Source: Desulfobacterales bacterium (GTDB lineage: Bacteria > Desulfobacterota > Desulfobacteria > Desulfobacterales > JAFDDL01). From it: 64,000 nucleotides of DNA. The notes beneath the pieces were generated by a model that was given only the letters and a program-made list of their open reading frames with translations, was not told the DNA's origin and made no database searches. The translations under genes were made by a program, and so were the position numbers. Of this stretch, positions 43,157-51,716 are shown piece after piece. Where the stretch lies: positions 1-64,000 of the forward strand of contig JAVEYW010000011.1 of assembly GCA_034003325.1 (NCBI GenBank), read 5' to 3'. Positions within the stretch are counted from its first letter, which is position 1; each line of letters opens with the position of its first letter.

Positions 43157-43753
43157 ATGGACAGTATAACGGAATACATCAAGTCATCCGGCGGCTATGC
43201 CCGAATGAAGGAGCTTCGTGCCGCAGGGTTCCAGACCCGTGAAATATCAGCCCTGGTTGACCAAGGGCGCATTGAGCGAGTCAAGCCCGGACTCTATCGC
43301 CTCGCGGAATATGGTGCGTCAGGGGAGCATGCCGGACTTGTGGAAGTTTGCCGTGCCATTCCTGGGGGGATTATTTGCCTGCTGTCTGCTCTCGATTTCC
43401 ATGGACTGACCACCTTCAACCCTTCGGAGGTCCATGTGGCCATTCCCCATGTAGCCAAACCGCCCCGGATTTTTTATCCACCCATCAAGCCCTTTTTCTT
43501 TCGTGAGCGGTTTTACACTCCCGGCATCGAATCTGTTCGGGAACCGGCTGGTGAAATAAGGGTTTACGGGAAGGAAAAAACAATCTGCGATATGTTTCGT
43601 TACCGCCGAAAACTTGGTGAAGACCTGGCCATGGAAGCACTGAAACAGTATCTGAAGCAGAAAGACGCCAACACTGCACGCCTTCTGAAATATGCCGCTA
43701 TTTGTCAGGCCAAAACCGTCATGATGCCCTACCTGAAAGCCCTGGTGACGTGA
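43157..43753 (+). CDS. abiEi: AbiEi-type antitoxin/transcriptional regulator
   Basis: 198 residues. An N-terminal winged helix (GGYARMKELRAAGFQTREIS, VDQGRIERVKPGLYRL) is followed by the AbiEi C-terminal domain (GIICLLSALDFHGLTT, IRVYGKEKTICDMFRYR). It represses the operon and counters AbiEii (type IV toxin-antitoxin). It is 1 nt from the toxin gene. Matches the usual length. Confidence 0.9.
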   Translation: MDSITEYIKSSGGYARMKELRAAGFQTREISALVDQGRIERVKPGLYRLAEYGASGEHAGLVEVCRAIPGGIICLLSALDFHGLTTFNPSEVHVAIPHVAKPPRIFYPPIKPFFFRERFYTPGIESVREPAGEIRVYGKEKTICDMFRYRRKLGEDLAMEALKQYLKQKDANTARLLKYAAICQAKTVMMPYLKALVT

Positions 43754-43754
43754 C

Positions 43755-44669
43755 ATGGCGAAAGCAACCAAAGATATTGCTGCATCCGTCCGTGCGAGAC
43801 TGTTGAATATAGCCAGATCAAATGGGCGCGATTTTGATGCGTTGCTGCTTCAGTATATGCAAGAGCGATTCCTATACCGATTGTCGATTTCTCCCTATCG
43901 CCGAAATTTGATCCTTAAAGGGGCTCTTCTCTTTCTTGCCTACGAAATGTCGCTGCTGCGTCCTACCAAGGATATCGATTTTCTCGGTTTTTCAACCCCT
44001 AATGAGATAAACGAGATCCGAAACGCAGTTGTTGCTATTGCCAGTATCGACCTTGATGACGGCGTAAGGTTTAACCACGAATCGGTCATCGTCGAACAAA
44101 TTACGGAGGGCACCGACTATAAAGGAGTCCGGGTGAAACTTGAGGTACGACTGACAGCGGCCAGAAAGATGCTGCAATTGGATATTGGTTTTGGTGATAC
44201 GGTTGTACCCGGACCAGTTGAGATGGACTTCCCAACTCTATTGGATGACCAGCCGTCGCCAAACCTGCTGGTGTACTCTCGAGAATCCGCCATTGCGGAA
44301 AAATTTGAAGCTCTGGTCTCCTTAAATATCCTGACCAGCCGGATGAAAGATATCTATGATATTCTATTTCTGGCGGAAAGGGAAACCTTTTCTCTCTTAA
44401 CACTGCGGGAGGCGATTATGACGACCTTTGCCCGACGCTCGACACAACTCGAAGACCGTCGCATGCTTTTTTCACAGGATTTTTATACAAACAGGGATAA
44501 GAAAGCCCAATGGAAAGCATTTCTGCGACGAAGCCGTTTACAGTTGTCTCCGACTTTCCCTGAAGTCGTGACTCGCCTCATGGTGTTTCTGGAACCTGTT
44601 TGTTCTTCAACAGCTATGAATAATGCCATTTGGAATACGGCCGATTGGAATTGGAAAACAGAACCATGA
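43755..44669 (+). CDS. abiEii: AbiEii-type nucleotidyltransferase toxin
   Basis: 304 residues. The DUF1814/AbiEii nucleotidyltransferase has its family marks: NLILKGALLFLAYEM, RPTKDIDFLGF (catalytic D-x-D), VRVKLEVRLTAARKMLQLDI, ESAIAEKFEALVSLN and SRMKDIYDI. Toxins of this family transfer nucleotides and halt growth on phage infection. Its TGA overlaps the ATG of the next gene (ATGA), which ties the following two genes to the toxin operon. Confidence 0.92.
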   Translation: MAKATKDIAASVRARLLNIARSNGRDFDALLLQYMQERFLYRLSISPYRRNLILKGALLFLAYEMSLLRPTKDIDFLGFSTPNEINEIRNAVVAIASIDLDDGVRFNHESVIVEQITEGTDYKGVRVKLEVRLTAARKMLQLDIGFGDTVVPGPVEMDFPTLLDDQPSPNLLVYSRESAIAEKFEALVSLNILTSRMKDIYDILFLAERETFSLLTLREAIMTTFARRSTQLEDRRMLFSQDFYTNRDKKAQWKAFLRRSRLQLSPTFPEVVTRLMVFLEPVCSSTAMNNAIWNTADWNWKTEP

Positions 44670-45820
44670 GCGAATATCAGTATTACGAATTTCTGTCCAT
44701 TGACCGGCCTTTGAAGGAAGATGAAATGGCCGAGCTGCGGGCGCTCTCGACACGGGCAACGATTACGCCGGTCAGCTTCACCAACGAATACAATTGGGGC
44801 GACTTCAAGGGCGACCCCGAAAAGATGATGCAGCGTTATTTCGATGCCCATGTCTATGTGGCCAACTGGATGACGGCCATTTTCATGGTGCGGCTGCCCA
44901 TCGAGGCCTTGACCCGAGAGACGGCCAAGGCCGTGGCCGCGCCTTACCTGTTGGATATCAATCCCACCAAGACCCATTGGATCATTACCTGGCGTTTGGA
45001 GGAGTCGGAAAACTACGACCGCTTCGGCATGGAGGACGGCCGCGGATGGATGGCGCGTCTGGCCCCGGTTCGTGATGAACTGCTGCGCGGGGATCTGCGC
45101 AGTCTGTACATCGGCTGGCTGCCGGCCGTAGCCGGGGAGATGATGGATGACGATGAGACGGAGCCTCTGTCCGTGAGCGGATTGGGAAACCTGACTGCGG
45201 CCCAGCAGGCGCTCGCCGAATTTCTGGAGGTGGACCCGGACCTTCTGGCGGGTGCCGGCATGGGCAGCCCGGCTGCGCAGGAGACGGAAGTTTCACGACG
45301 GGAAATGGAAAAGTGGATCGATGCCCTGCCAAGAGAAGAAGTCCATTCGATCCTGAAACAATTGCTGGAGGGCAAGGGGCAGCAGGCCGAACGGTCCATC
45401 CGGAACCGGTTCGCATCCTGGCGGCGCGGCTTGCAGACGGGCGATACCGACGCACCCCGGCGCACGTTGGGAGAATTGCGGCAGAACGCCGAAAAGGCGC
45501 GTCTAATCCGGATGGAAAAACAAAAACGAGACCGCAAGCAACGGGAGATCAAACGCCGCGAGAAACGCAAGGCGTACCTGAAAAACCTGTCCAGCGATTT
45601 TCCCAAGGCCTGGGCGTCGGTCAAAGAACCCGTCGAGCGCGGATCGGGGCGGGGGTATGACGAGGCCTGCCGTATACTTGTCGACATCGCCGAAGCCTAT
45701 GATCTGTTTGCGACCAAAAAGCAATTCCAAAACGAATTGAAAAAGTTCATGGCCGGCCACCTGCGACGCAAGGCGTTGATTCAACGTCTGGTGAAAGCCG
45801 GTATCTGGGAGGAAGAATAA
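44666..45820 (+). CDS. Uncharacterised protein coupled to AbiEii
   Basis: 384 residues from ATG 44666 (the upstream start at 44630 lies inside the toxin gene). The N-terminal ~150 residues have a compact pattern (YEFLSIDRPLKEDEMAELRA, FTNEYNWGDFKGDP, YFDAHVYVANW). A middle acidic part (DDDETEPLSVSG) precedes a strongly basic coiled coil at ~285-320 (EKQKRDRKQREIKRREKRKA). No nuclease, ATPase or membrane motif is visible. The frame overlaps AbiEii by ATGA and is followed by the TPR protein gene 3 nt later. Confidence 0.7.
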   Translation: MSEYQYYEFLSIDRPLKEDEMAELRALSTRATITPVSFTNEYNWGDFKGDPEKMMQRYFDAHVYVANWMTAIFMVRLPIEALTRETAKAVAAPYLLDINPTKTHWIITWRLEESENYDRFGMEDGRGWMARLAPVRDELLRGDLRSLYIGWLPAVAGEMMDDDETEPLSVSGLGNLTAAQQALAEFLEVDPDLLAGAGMGSPAAQETEVSRREMEKWIDALPREEVHSILKQLLEGKGQQAERSIRNRFASWRRGLQTGDTDAPRRTLGELRQNAEKARLIRMEKQKRDRKQREIKRREKRKAYLKNLSSDFPKAWASVKEPVERGSGRGYDEACRILVDIAEAYDLFATKKQFQNELKKFMAGHLRRKALIQRLVKAGIWEEE

Positions 45821-45823
45821 AAG

Positions 45824-47059
45824 ATGGGCACGCGAAATTCCAATAGGGGCAAGGAACTCGGCGCATTGGACGAGTTGATCGCGGAGATCACCGTCGATGC
45901 GTACGGCGATGATGAACAGCTCTGGGCCTTTCGGCAGGCCTTTGAGGAAGACATTGCCCTGCCTGCCGACGGTTTCGTCATCGGGGAACCGGTTTCAGTG
46001 ATCGCAATAGACTATGACGGGAACGAACGGCGCGGTCTGACGGCAAAGTGCCGTCGCGAGGACGGGACGGAATATGTAATTGCGATTTCCGAGGTCGTGC
46101 TGCCGAAGGCTTCGGCAGGGGCGCGTTACATCGCCGCCTACCGCAGGTGGCTCAACCTCGAGCCTTACCCTGCCGAGGCCAAGACACCTTCCCGTCGCGT
46201 GCGGCAGCACAAGGCCACCGACGATGACATCGACCTGAGCAAACCGGTCGAATTGGTCGCCCTGTCGGTCATGGAGCGGGCCGCCCGATGCCGTTTGCTG
46301 GGAAGCGACCGGATCATTACCTTGCGTGCCAACCGCCTTTGGGAGGTGGTGCCTGGCGCCATCGTCACGGTGACACCCCGGAAGCAGTGGCGTTACGGCG
46401 GTCATCCGTATCTTTCCGGCGATATTCAATCGACCCGGATCGACGTGAAGGTCCTTGATCTGGTTCCCCTGGGGCTTGAAGAGATGGGCATGTGGGACCC
46501 CAAGGAAGAGTACTGGGGAGAAGAAGGCGAGCCCATCGAGGAATGGGCCAAGCCGATCATCGCCCACGGCCCACGCCCCATGTTCGAGATGGAACAGGTG
46601 CTGCCCGGCGAGGACCCTGATGATCCTTTCAATGACCCCATCACCCGCTCCAACGACCTCAAAGATGCCGGCGAGCGGACAGAGGCGGAAAAGATCTTGA
46701 TGCAGCTGTGCCAGGCGGACCTGCGCTGTCTCGATGCCCACTCGCATCTGGGCAATTTCGTCTTTGACCACCATCCCCAGGATGCCGTCCACCATTACGA
46801 AGTCGGTTTGTGCATCGGCGAGCTGTCTTTGGGTGACGACTTTACCGGCGTCTTAGCGTGGGGCCTGATCGACAACCGCCCGTTTCTGCGCTGCATGCAC
46901 GGCTATGGATTGTGTCTCTGGCGGCTTGGGCGCTTTGACGATGCGGAGCACATATTTGAGAAGATGCTCTGGCTGAACCCGTCCGACAACCAGGGCGTGC
47001 GGTTTCTTATCGACAAGGTGAAGGCAAAAACAACTTGGGAGGATCGTGAGAACGAATAA
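45824..47059 (+). CDS. Uncharacterised protein with C-terminal TPR-like repeats
   Basis: 411 residues. The N-terminal ~190 residues are of unknown fold (ELIAEITVDAYGDDEQLWAF, VSVIAIDYDGNERRGLTAKC). Residues ~200-270 are a Trp/Pro-rich link. From ~270 there are TPR-like helices (AGERTEAEKILMQLCQADLR, HGYGLCLWRLGRFDDAEHIF). Likely a partner protein for the preceding gene. It is the last gene of the AbiE unit. Confidence 0.65.
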   Translation: MGTRNSNRGKELGALDELIAEITVDAYGDDEQLWAFRQAFEEDIALPADGFVIGEPVSVIAIDYDGNERRGLTAKCRREDGTEYVIAISEVVLPKASAGARYIAAYRRWLNLEPYPAEAKTPSRRVRQHKATDDDIDLSKPVELVALSVMERAARCRLLGSDRIITLRANRLWEVVPGAIVTVTPRKQWRYGGHPYLSGDIQSTRIDVKVLDLVPLGLEEMGMWDPKEEYWGEEGEPIEEWAKPIIAHGPRPMFEMEQVLPGEDPDDPFNDPITRSNDLKDAGERTEAEKILMQLCQADLRCLDAHSHLGNFVFDHHPQDAVHHYEVGLCIGELSLGDDFTGVLAWGLIDNRPFLRCMHGYGLCLWRLGRFDDAEHIFEKMLWLNPSDNQGVRFLIDKVKAKTTWEDRENE

Positions 47060-47141
47060 AATCGGATGGTCCGGAAAAATCCTATCCGTGCAGCCCCGCA
47101 TCCGGTTGCTGCGTTCCTCCGACTAGCGGAGCCACGGCTAC

Positions 47142-47384
47142 TTGGGATATGTGCTGCGAATGGAGGGGCATATCGGTGATGAATCCGCCGAATTCATGAT
47201 CGCGCTCGGGAAAGCCGCGCAGATGAAGCATCGCTTCCAGGCAGCAATGAAAATCCGCGGCCTTTCGGTCCCGGTGCCCGATCCGCGGTTTGAGACGGCC
47301 GGATTTTACAGGGCCAGCGGTTCGATAAGGATACGGACACCATCGGCTTGCACATTCGTAACATATGCAAAGAAGGCGAGTTGA
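47142..47384 (+). pseudogene. Orphan coding fragment of unknown origin
   Basis: A translated stretch (EGHIGDESAEFMIALGKAAQ, MKHRFQAAMKIRGLSVPVPD) reads like the middle of a conserved protein, cut at both sides: no ribosome site, a TTG start, and the match seems lost after ~47321. Probable debris of a former gene. Confidence 0.35.
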
Positions 47385-47495
47385 CCTGAAAGGGAACCAC
47401 CGAGTAATCCTCGGTAGTTCAAAATGAAGGTGGGCGGCAGGTTCGCCGTAAAGTCAATTTTTACAATCTTGATATTGCCTTGATAACCATTTGAT

Positions 47496-47567
47496 ATTGA
47501 AGGTTTTCGGTTAACAGCCGGAGAACGAGAATGGTTATGAAGAGGGTTGCACACGGGGAGCCAAAAT
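47496..47567 (+). repeat. 72-bp direct repeat, copy B
   Basis: Matches copy A at 42880-42951 with 4 mismatches. Followed immediately by its own hairpin of different sequence. Together the copies bracket 4.6 kb holding the AbiE operon. Confidence 0.85.
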
Positions 47568-47572
47568 TCAAT

Positions 47573-47597
47573 CCGCTGATTTCAGCGGTTCTTGTTT
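47573..47597 (+). terminator. Terminator-like hairpin after repeat B
   Basis: CCGCTGA (47573-47579), TT, TCAGCGG (47582-47588), then TTCTTGTTT. The stem sequence differs from that of copy A while the position relative to the repeat is the same. Confidence 0.75.
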
Positions 47598-47603
47598 AAC
47601 GCA

Positions 47604-47633
47604 AGACCCCGTGGGGTGATCCCCTCGGGGTCT
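47604..47633 (+). terminator. Long hairpin, possible terminator
   Basis: AGACCCCG (47604-47611) pairs with CGGGGTCT (47626-47633), enclosing GGGG-TGAT-CCCC with one T-T mismatch. It is followed by CGTCGTTTCT, which is only weakly U-rich. Confidence 0.5.
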
Positions 47634-47640
47634 CGTCGTT

Positions 47641-47917
47641 TCTGGCGTGTCCACGCCGACTTACGCCCGCCCGCACATTTACCCTGATTCTCTATTTCGA
47701 AACCCACCGCCTGGGGTTCGGGTGCAATCCTGAGGGTTGCGTGCGCCCACCGAAAATGTCCTTTCCGAATTCTCCCGTTCTCCGTTTTTCGAGTCGCCTT
47801 GTTTAACAGCCCGGTGTCATCCGGGTGCCCGAATTTAGGTTTCGAACTTTCTGGTAATTACAAATCGTCACGACAATCAGCTCTGAAATTGCGGTTGATT
47901 TCGAATTCTATTATTGT
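47641..47917. other. Intergenic stretch without a recognisable gene
   Basis: I see no convincing coding frame on either strand. It has a few imperfect hairpins (for example around GCAATCC-TGA-GGGTTGC near 47732-47748). Confidence 0.5.
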
Positions 47918-47929
47918 ATGATATATCAT
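47918..47929. promoter_or_regulatory. Perfect 12-bp palindrome before the XRE gene
   Basis: ATGATATATCAT is a perfect palindrome 18 bp before the leader peptide start and is a likely operator for the XRE-family protein encoded 70 bp downstream. Confidence 0.5.
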
Positions 47930-47946
47930 CTGTTGGGGAGCGTGAT

Positions 47947-48000
47947 ATGAACCTTGTTTCGCTCAGGTCCATATCGGATCTAAAAGGAGAACGACATTGA
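47947..48000 (+). CDS. Leader peptide overlapping the XRE start
   Basis: A 17-residue frame (MNLVSLRSISDLKGERH) starts at ATG 47947. Its TGA (47998-48000) overlaps the TTG start of the XRE gene by two bases (TTGA). AAAAGGAG inside it is the ribosome site for the XRE gene. It could couple or limit translation of the regulator. Confidence 0.35.
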   Translation: MNLVSLRSISDLKGERH

Positions 48001-48233
48001 AGGCCCTGGCTGACCTATCCCGATTAGTTCGTGAGCTTCGGCAACGAACGGGGCTCACACAAGAAAAATTCGCGGCCAAGCTCGGCGTGACCTACCCGAC
48101 CATCAACCGATGGGAGAATGGTCGTGCAAAGCCTTCTCCGCTGGCGCTGAAGCAGATTGAGGATTTGCTGCGAAGTTTGGGCGACCGCAGCCAAGACCTA
48201 TTGCAGGAGTTCTTTGGCGGAGAGGAGAACTGA
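47997..48233 (+). CDS. XRE-family helix-turn-helix regulator
   Basis: 78 residues from TTG 47997 with AAAAGGAGAACGACA. The HTH reads LRQRTGLTQEKFAAKLGVTY, then PTINRWENGRAKPSPLALKQ. Short single-domain type. Its last base is the first base of the HsdM-like frame, so it was coupled to a restriction methylase gene. Confidence 0.85.
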   Translation: MKALADLSRLVRELRQRTGLTQEKFAAKLGVTYPTINRWENGRAKPSPLALKQIEDLLRSLGDRSQDLLQEFFGGEEN

Positions 48234-48703
48234 TGGCCCTTTTCCTGAATAAACCCAAACTCGACAATCTGGCCGCCGAGATATGGAAATCCGCCGAGCG
48301 TTTGCGCGGCAAGTTCAAGGCCTACGAATACCAAAAGGTCGTCTTGCCCATCATTGTGGTCCGTCGTCTTGCGTGTGTACTTATCAAGTGGCGGAGGGAG
48401 AGAGCCGCCGAAGTCCTGACCAAGCGACCCAAACTCACTGAAAAAGAGCTTGCCAAGCTTGTGAAAGGCTTGGAAACCAGCACTGTCCCGTTCTCCAACA
48501 AGACGGACTGGACCCTGCGCAAGGTCTATGAAGAGGACCACACTCTGCTGGAGGAGAATTTCCGCGCTTACATCAACGGTTTTTTAATGAACGTAGATGA
48601 TATCATCAAGCATTTCAACTATCGGGCCGCCATCGGCCAGATGGTGAAGAACAACCGTCTGGCGCTGATCCTCATGCCGGGGCGGATGCCGTCCGGGCGG
48701 TGA
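48233..48703 (+). pseudogene. hsdM: N-terminal fragment of a second HsdM
   Basis: 156 residues. The HsdM N-terminal domain is clear (LAAEIWKSAERLRGKFKAYE, YQKVVLPIIVVRRLACVL, FRAYINGFLMNVDDIIKHFN). The catalytic domain is absent: after NNRLALIL the frame runs into unrelated sequence that belongs to an M48 peptidase in the other frame. Different subfamily from the fragment at 24180. Confidence 0.8.
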
Positions 48704-48930
48704 CCCTGGATGACGAAGACGTTCAACGTCTGGCTGTCGAGGTTGCGCAGCAGTCCGACCGGACGCACGAGGTGGCCCCGCCCGACAACCCGCATGCAAA
48801 GCGGCTCGAAAGGCTTACCGGTGGTCACCGTAAGATCGACGGGCATGAATTCGACTTAAAGGTATATCTTTCCCGGACGGTCAATGCCTTCGCCATGGCC
48901 GACGGCACCATGAGGAAAGGAAAACCATGA
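48676..48930 (+). pseudogene. Internal fragment of an M48-type peptidase
   Basis: In the frame that includes GTG 48700 the translation DEDVQRLAVEVAQQSD, NPHAKRLERLTGG and YLSRTVNAFAMADGTMR matches the region just before the HExxH motif of M48 metallopeptidases (the 'VNAFA(M)xDG' strand). It stops before HExxH. The piece is joined to the HsdM remnant at about 48670. It overlaps the start of the P-type ATPase gene by 4 nt. Confidence 0.65.
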
Positions 48931-51638
48931 GTGAAAAAGGAGGCAGACCGGTCAACTGGCACCAGCTTGATCCAGCCGAAGTTGCAGAGAACCTGCAATC
49001 GTCCGGGAGGGGCCTGGCTTCCGAAGAAGCCCGCCGCCGCTATGAGCAATACGGCCCCAACGAACTGATCGAAAAGGGAAAGAAAAAGGCCTGGCGGATT
49101 TTGTTGGCCCAGGTGAAGGAGGTCATGATCCTGATTCTGCTGGCCGCCGTGGTCATTTCGGCGGCGCTGCGGGAATATATCGATGCCATCGTGATTTTCG
49201 TCATTGTGGTGCTCAATACGATTCTGGGGTTTTGGCAGGAATTCAAGGCCGAAAACGCTATGGCGGCCCTAAAGAAAATGACGGTGCCCAATGTGCGGGT
49301 TCGGCGTGACGGCGCAGAGCGGCAGATTACGGCCAAGGACCTGGTGCCGGGCGACATCCTGCTCATCGAAGCCGGAAACATTGTGCCGGCGGATGCCCGA
49401 CTGATCGCAGCCGCAAATCTCAAAGTCCAGGAAGCGGCCCTGACCGGCGAATCCGAATCGGTGGACAAGGGTACCGGCGCGCTGCCGGACGGCGATCTTG
49501 CCCTGGCCGACCGCAGGAACATGATTTACAGGGGAACGGTAGTGACCTACGGGCGCGGCGAGGCCGTGGTCACCGATACCGGCATGCAGACCGAACTGGG
49601 TAAAATCGCCACCATGCTTCAGGAAGTGGAGGATGAACAAACCCCGCTGCAACGGCGGTTGGCGAAACTTGGCAGATCGTTGGCCATGGCCGCCGGGGTG
49701 TTGATCATCATCGTTGCCGGCATGATCTATCTGCAGGGTGCGGGCTTGAAGGAGACGTTCATGACCGCCATCAGCATGGCGGTGGCGGCCATCCCAGAAG
49801 GCCTGCCGGCTGTCGTCACCATCGCTCTGGCGCTGGGCGCACAACAGATGTTGAAGAAAAATGCGTTGATCCGGCGACTTCCGGCCGTGGAAACGCTGGG
49901 CGCGGTGACCGTAATTTGTTCCGACAAAACCGGCACCCTGACGCAAAATAAAATGACGGTTTCGGACGTGGTGCTGCCGGATCGCCGGTATTCCCTTAAT
50001 GAAGCGGTGGCCGAGCGCGGTGATGATGATCTTGGGCTGCTGTTGCTGGCTGGGACGCTATGCAACGATGCTGTCATTGACGAAAATTCGCCAAACGGCA
50101 TTCTTGGCGATCCCACCGAAGGCGCACTGGTGCTTGCGGCCCAACAGGCGGGACTGGTGCAACGCGATCTGCAAGCCATGCTGCCGCGTGTTCGCGAACT
50201 GCCCTTTGACTCCGAGCGTAAACGCATGTCCACCGTTCACGTCCTGCCGTCGTCTTCCCAGGAAAAGACATTGCACCCGGTTCTTGCCGCCGCCGGACAC
50301 CAGAGGTCCGCCGATCATTTGGTCTTGACCAAGGGGGCGACCGATGGCTTGATCGAGGTGTGCAGCCGAATTCTGATAAACGGCGTTGTTCAATCCCTGG
50401 GCGAAAAGAGAAAAGAGGAGATTTCAGCCGAAAACACCGCAATGGCGAAAAACGGCATTCGGGTGCTGGGTTTGGCCTATCGGTTGATGGATGCCGACGA
50501 GCTGGACCAACCGGCGCGCTACGAGCAGGATCTGGTTTTTCTGGGTATGGCGTGCATGCTCGATCCGGTGCGTCCCGAAGCGATTGAGTCCGTCCGGTTG
50601 TGCAAGCAGGCCGGGATTCGCCCGATTATGATCACCGGCGATCATCCCCTGACGGCTGTCGCCATCGCCAAGGATTTGGGGCTGACGACCTCCGATACGG
50701 TTCTGACCGGGCAGGATCTGGACCAGATGACCGTCGACGCGCTCAGCGCCCAAATCAAGGAGGTTTCCGTTTTTGCGCGCGTCTCGCCCAAGCATAAGAT
50801 GGTCATCATCGACGCGCTGCAAGCTCAGCATGAGATTGTCTCGATGACGGGCGACGGCGTCAACGATGCGCCGGCGCTGAAATCAGCCGACATTGGTGTG
50901 GCCATGGGGATTACGGGGACCGACGTCAGCAAAGAATCCTCCGATATGGTCCTGCTGGATGATAATTTCGCCACCATCGTCGCCGCCGTCAAAGAAGGCC
51001 GCCGCATTTACGATAATATCCGCAAATTCGTCAGATACATCCTCACCGGTAATGCCGGTGAAATTGTTGTTATGCTTACCGGCCCGCTAATGGGGATGCC
51101 GCTGCCACTGCTGCCGATTCAGATTTTATGGATCAATCTGGTGACCGATGGCGTGCCGGCCGTTGCTTTGGGGTTCGAAGCAGCCGAGCGCGATGTGATG
51201 AACCGGCCGCCGTACAATCCGCGGGAAGGCATTTTCGCGCGCGGGCTGGGCTGGCAGATTCTCGTCATGGGCCTGATCATCGGCTTGATCTCGGTGGGGA
51301 CCGGGTACTGGTTCTGGGATGGCGGAACAGGTTCGAACGCCTGGCAGACCATGGTGTTCACGATGCTGACGTTCTGTCAGATGGCCTATGCACTGTGTGT
51401 GCGCAAACAAACGCAATCGTTGTTCACGCAATCCTGGCTCAGCAACCCGGTGTTGTTGGTGGCCGTTGGTATCACACTGACCCTGCAGTTGATCCTTATT
51501 TATGTCCCGTTTTTTAACACCGTGTTTCGCACCATGCCGCTGCGGCCGGCAGAACTGGGTATCTGCGCCGTTGGAGCCCTGGTGATTATACTGATTACGG
51601 AATCGAAAAAAATGTTCCTGCGCGGCAAGCAGCATTGA
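48927..51638 (+). CDS. P-type cation ATPase, calcium-transport type (PMR1/PacL-like)
   Basis: 903 residues. The actuator has ALTGESESVDK, TM4 reads AAIPEGLPAVV, the phosphorylation site is CSDKTGTLTQNK, and the hinge is MTGDGVNDAPALKSADI. TM6 has NLVTDGVPAVALGF, as in type IIA Ca2+ pumps with one ion site. Likely exports Ca2+ (or Mn2+) using ATP. The start overlaps the M48 remnant, and the AOR gene follows after 78 nt. Confidence 0.88.
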   Translation: MSEKGGRPVNWHQLDPAEVAENLQSSGRGLASEEARRRYEQYGPNELIEKGKKKAWRILLAQVKEVMILILLAAVVISAALREYIDAIVIFVIVVLNTILGFWQEFKAENAMAALKKMTVPNVRVRRDGAERQITAKDLVPGDILLIEAGNIVPADARLIAAANLKVQEAALTGESESVDKGTGALPDGDLALADRRNMIYRGTVVTYGRGEAVVTDTGMQTELGKIATMLQEVEDEQTPLQRRLAKLGRSLAMAAGVLIIIVAGMIYLQGAGLKETFMTAISMAVAAIPEGLPAVVTIALALGAQQMLKKNALIRRLPAVETLGAVTVICSDKTGTLTQNKMTVSDVVLPDRRYSLNEAVAERGDDDLGLLLLAGTLCNDAVIDENSPNGILGDPTEGALVLAAQQAGLVQRDLQAMLPRVRELPFDSERKRMSTVHVLPSSSQEKTLHPVLAAAGHQRSADHLVLTKGATDGLIEVCSRILINGVVQSLGEKRKEEISAENTAMAKNGIRVLGLAYRLMDADELDQPARYEQDLVFLGMACMLDPVRPEAIESVRLCKQAGIRPIMITGDHPLTAVAIAKDLGLTTSDTVLTGQDLDQMTVDALSAQIKEVSVFARVSPKHKMVIIDALQAQHEIVSMTGDGVNDAPALKSADIGVAMGITGTDVSKESSDMVLLDDNFATIVAAVKEGRRIYDNIRKFVRYILTGNAGEIVVMLTGPLMGMPLPLLPIQILWINLVTDGVPAVALGFEAAERDVMNRPPYNPREGIFARGLGWQILVMGLIIGLISVGTGYWFWDGGTGSNAWQTMVFTMLTFCQMAYALCVRKQTQSLFTQSWLSNPVLLVAVGITLTLQLILIYVPFFNTVFRTMPLRPAELGICAVGALVIILITESKKMFLRGKQH

Positions 51639-51716
51639 GGATCACGCATAATTCCGTCGACAACGGCCGCAACCGGGGGAGTTTGCCGTTGGCGTCTGAT
51701 CAAGGAGGGGTATCCC

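Noticed and set aside
42880-47640. Integron gene cassette with attC sites
   Set aside because: The repeats contain GTTAAC but not the paired GTTRRRY/RYYYAAC core boxes, and no integrase is present.
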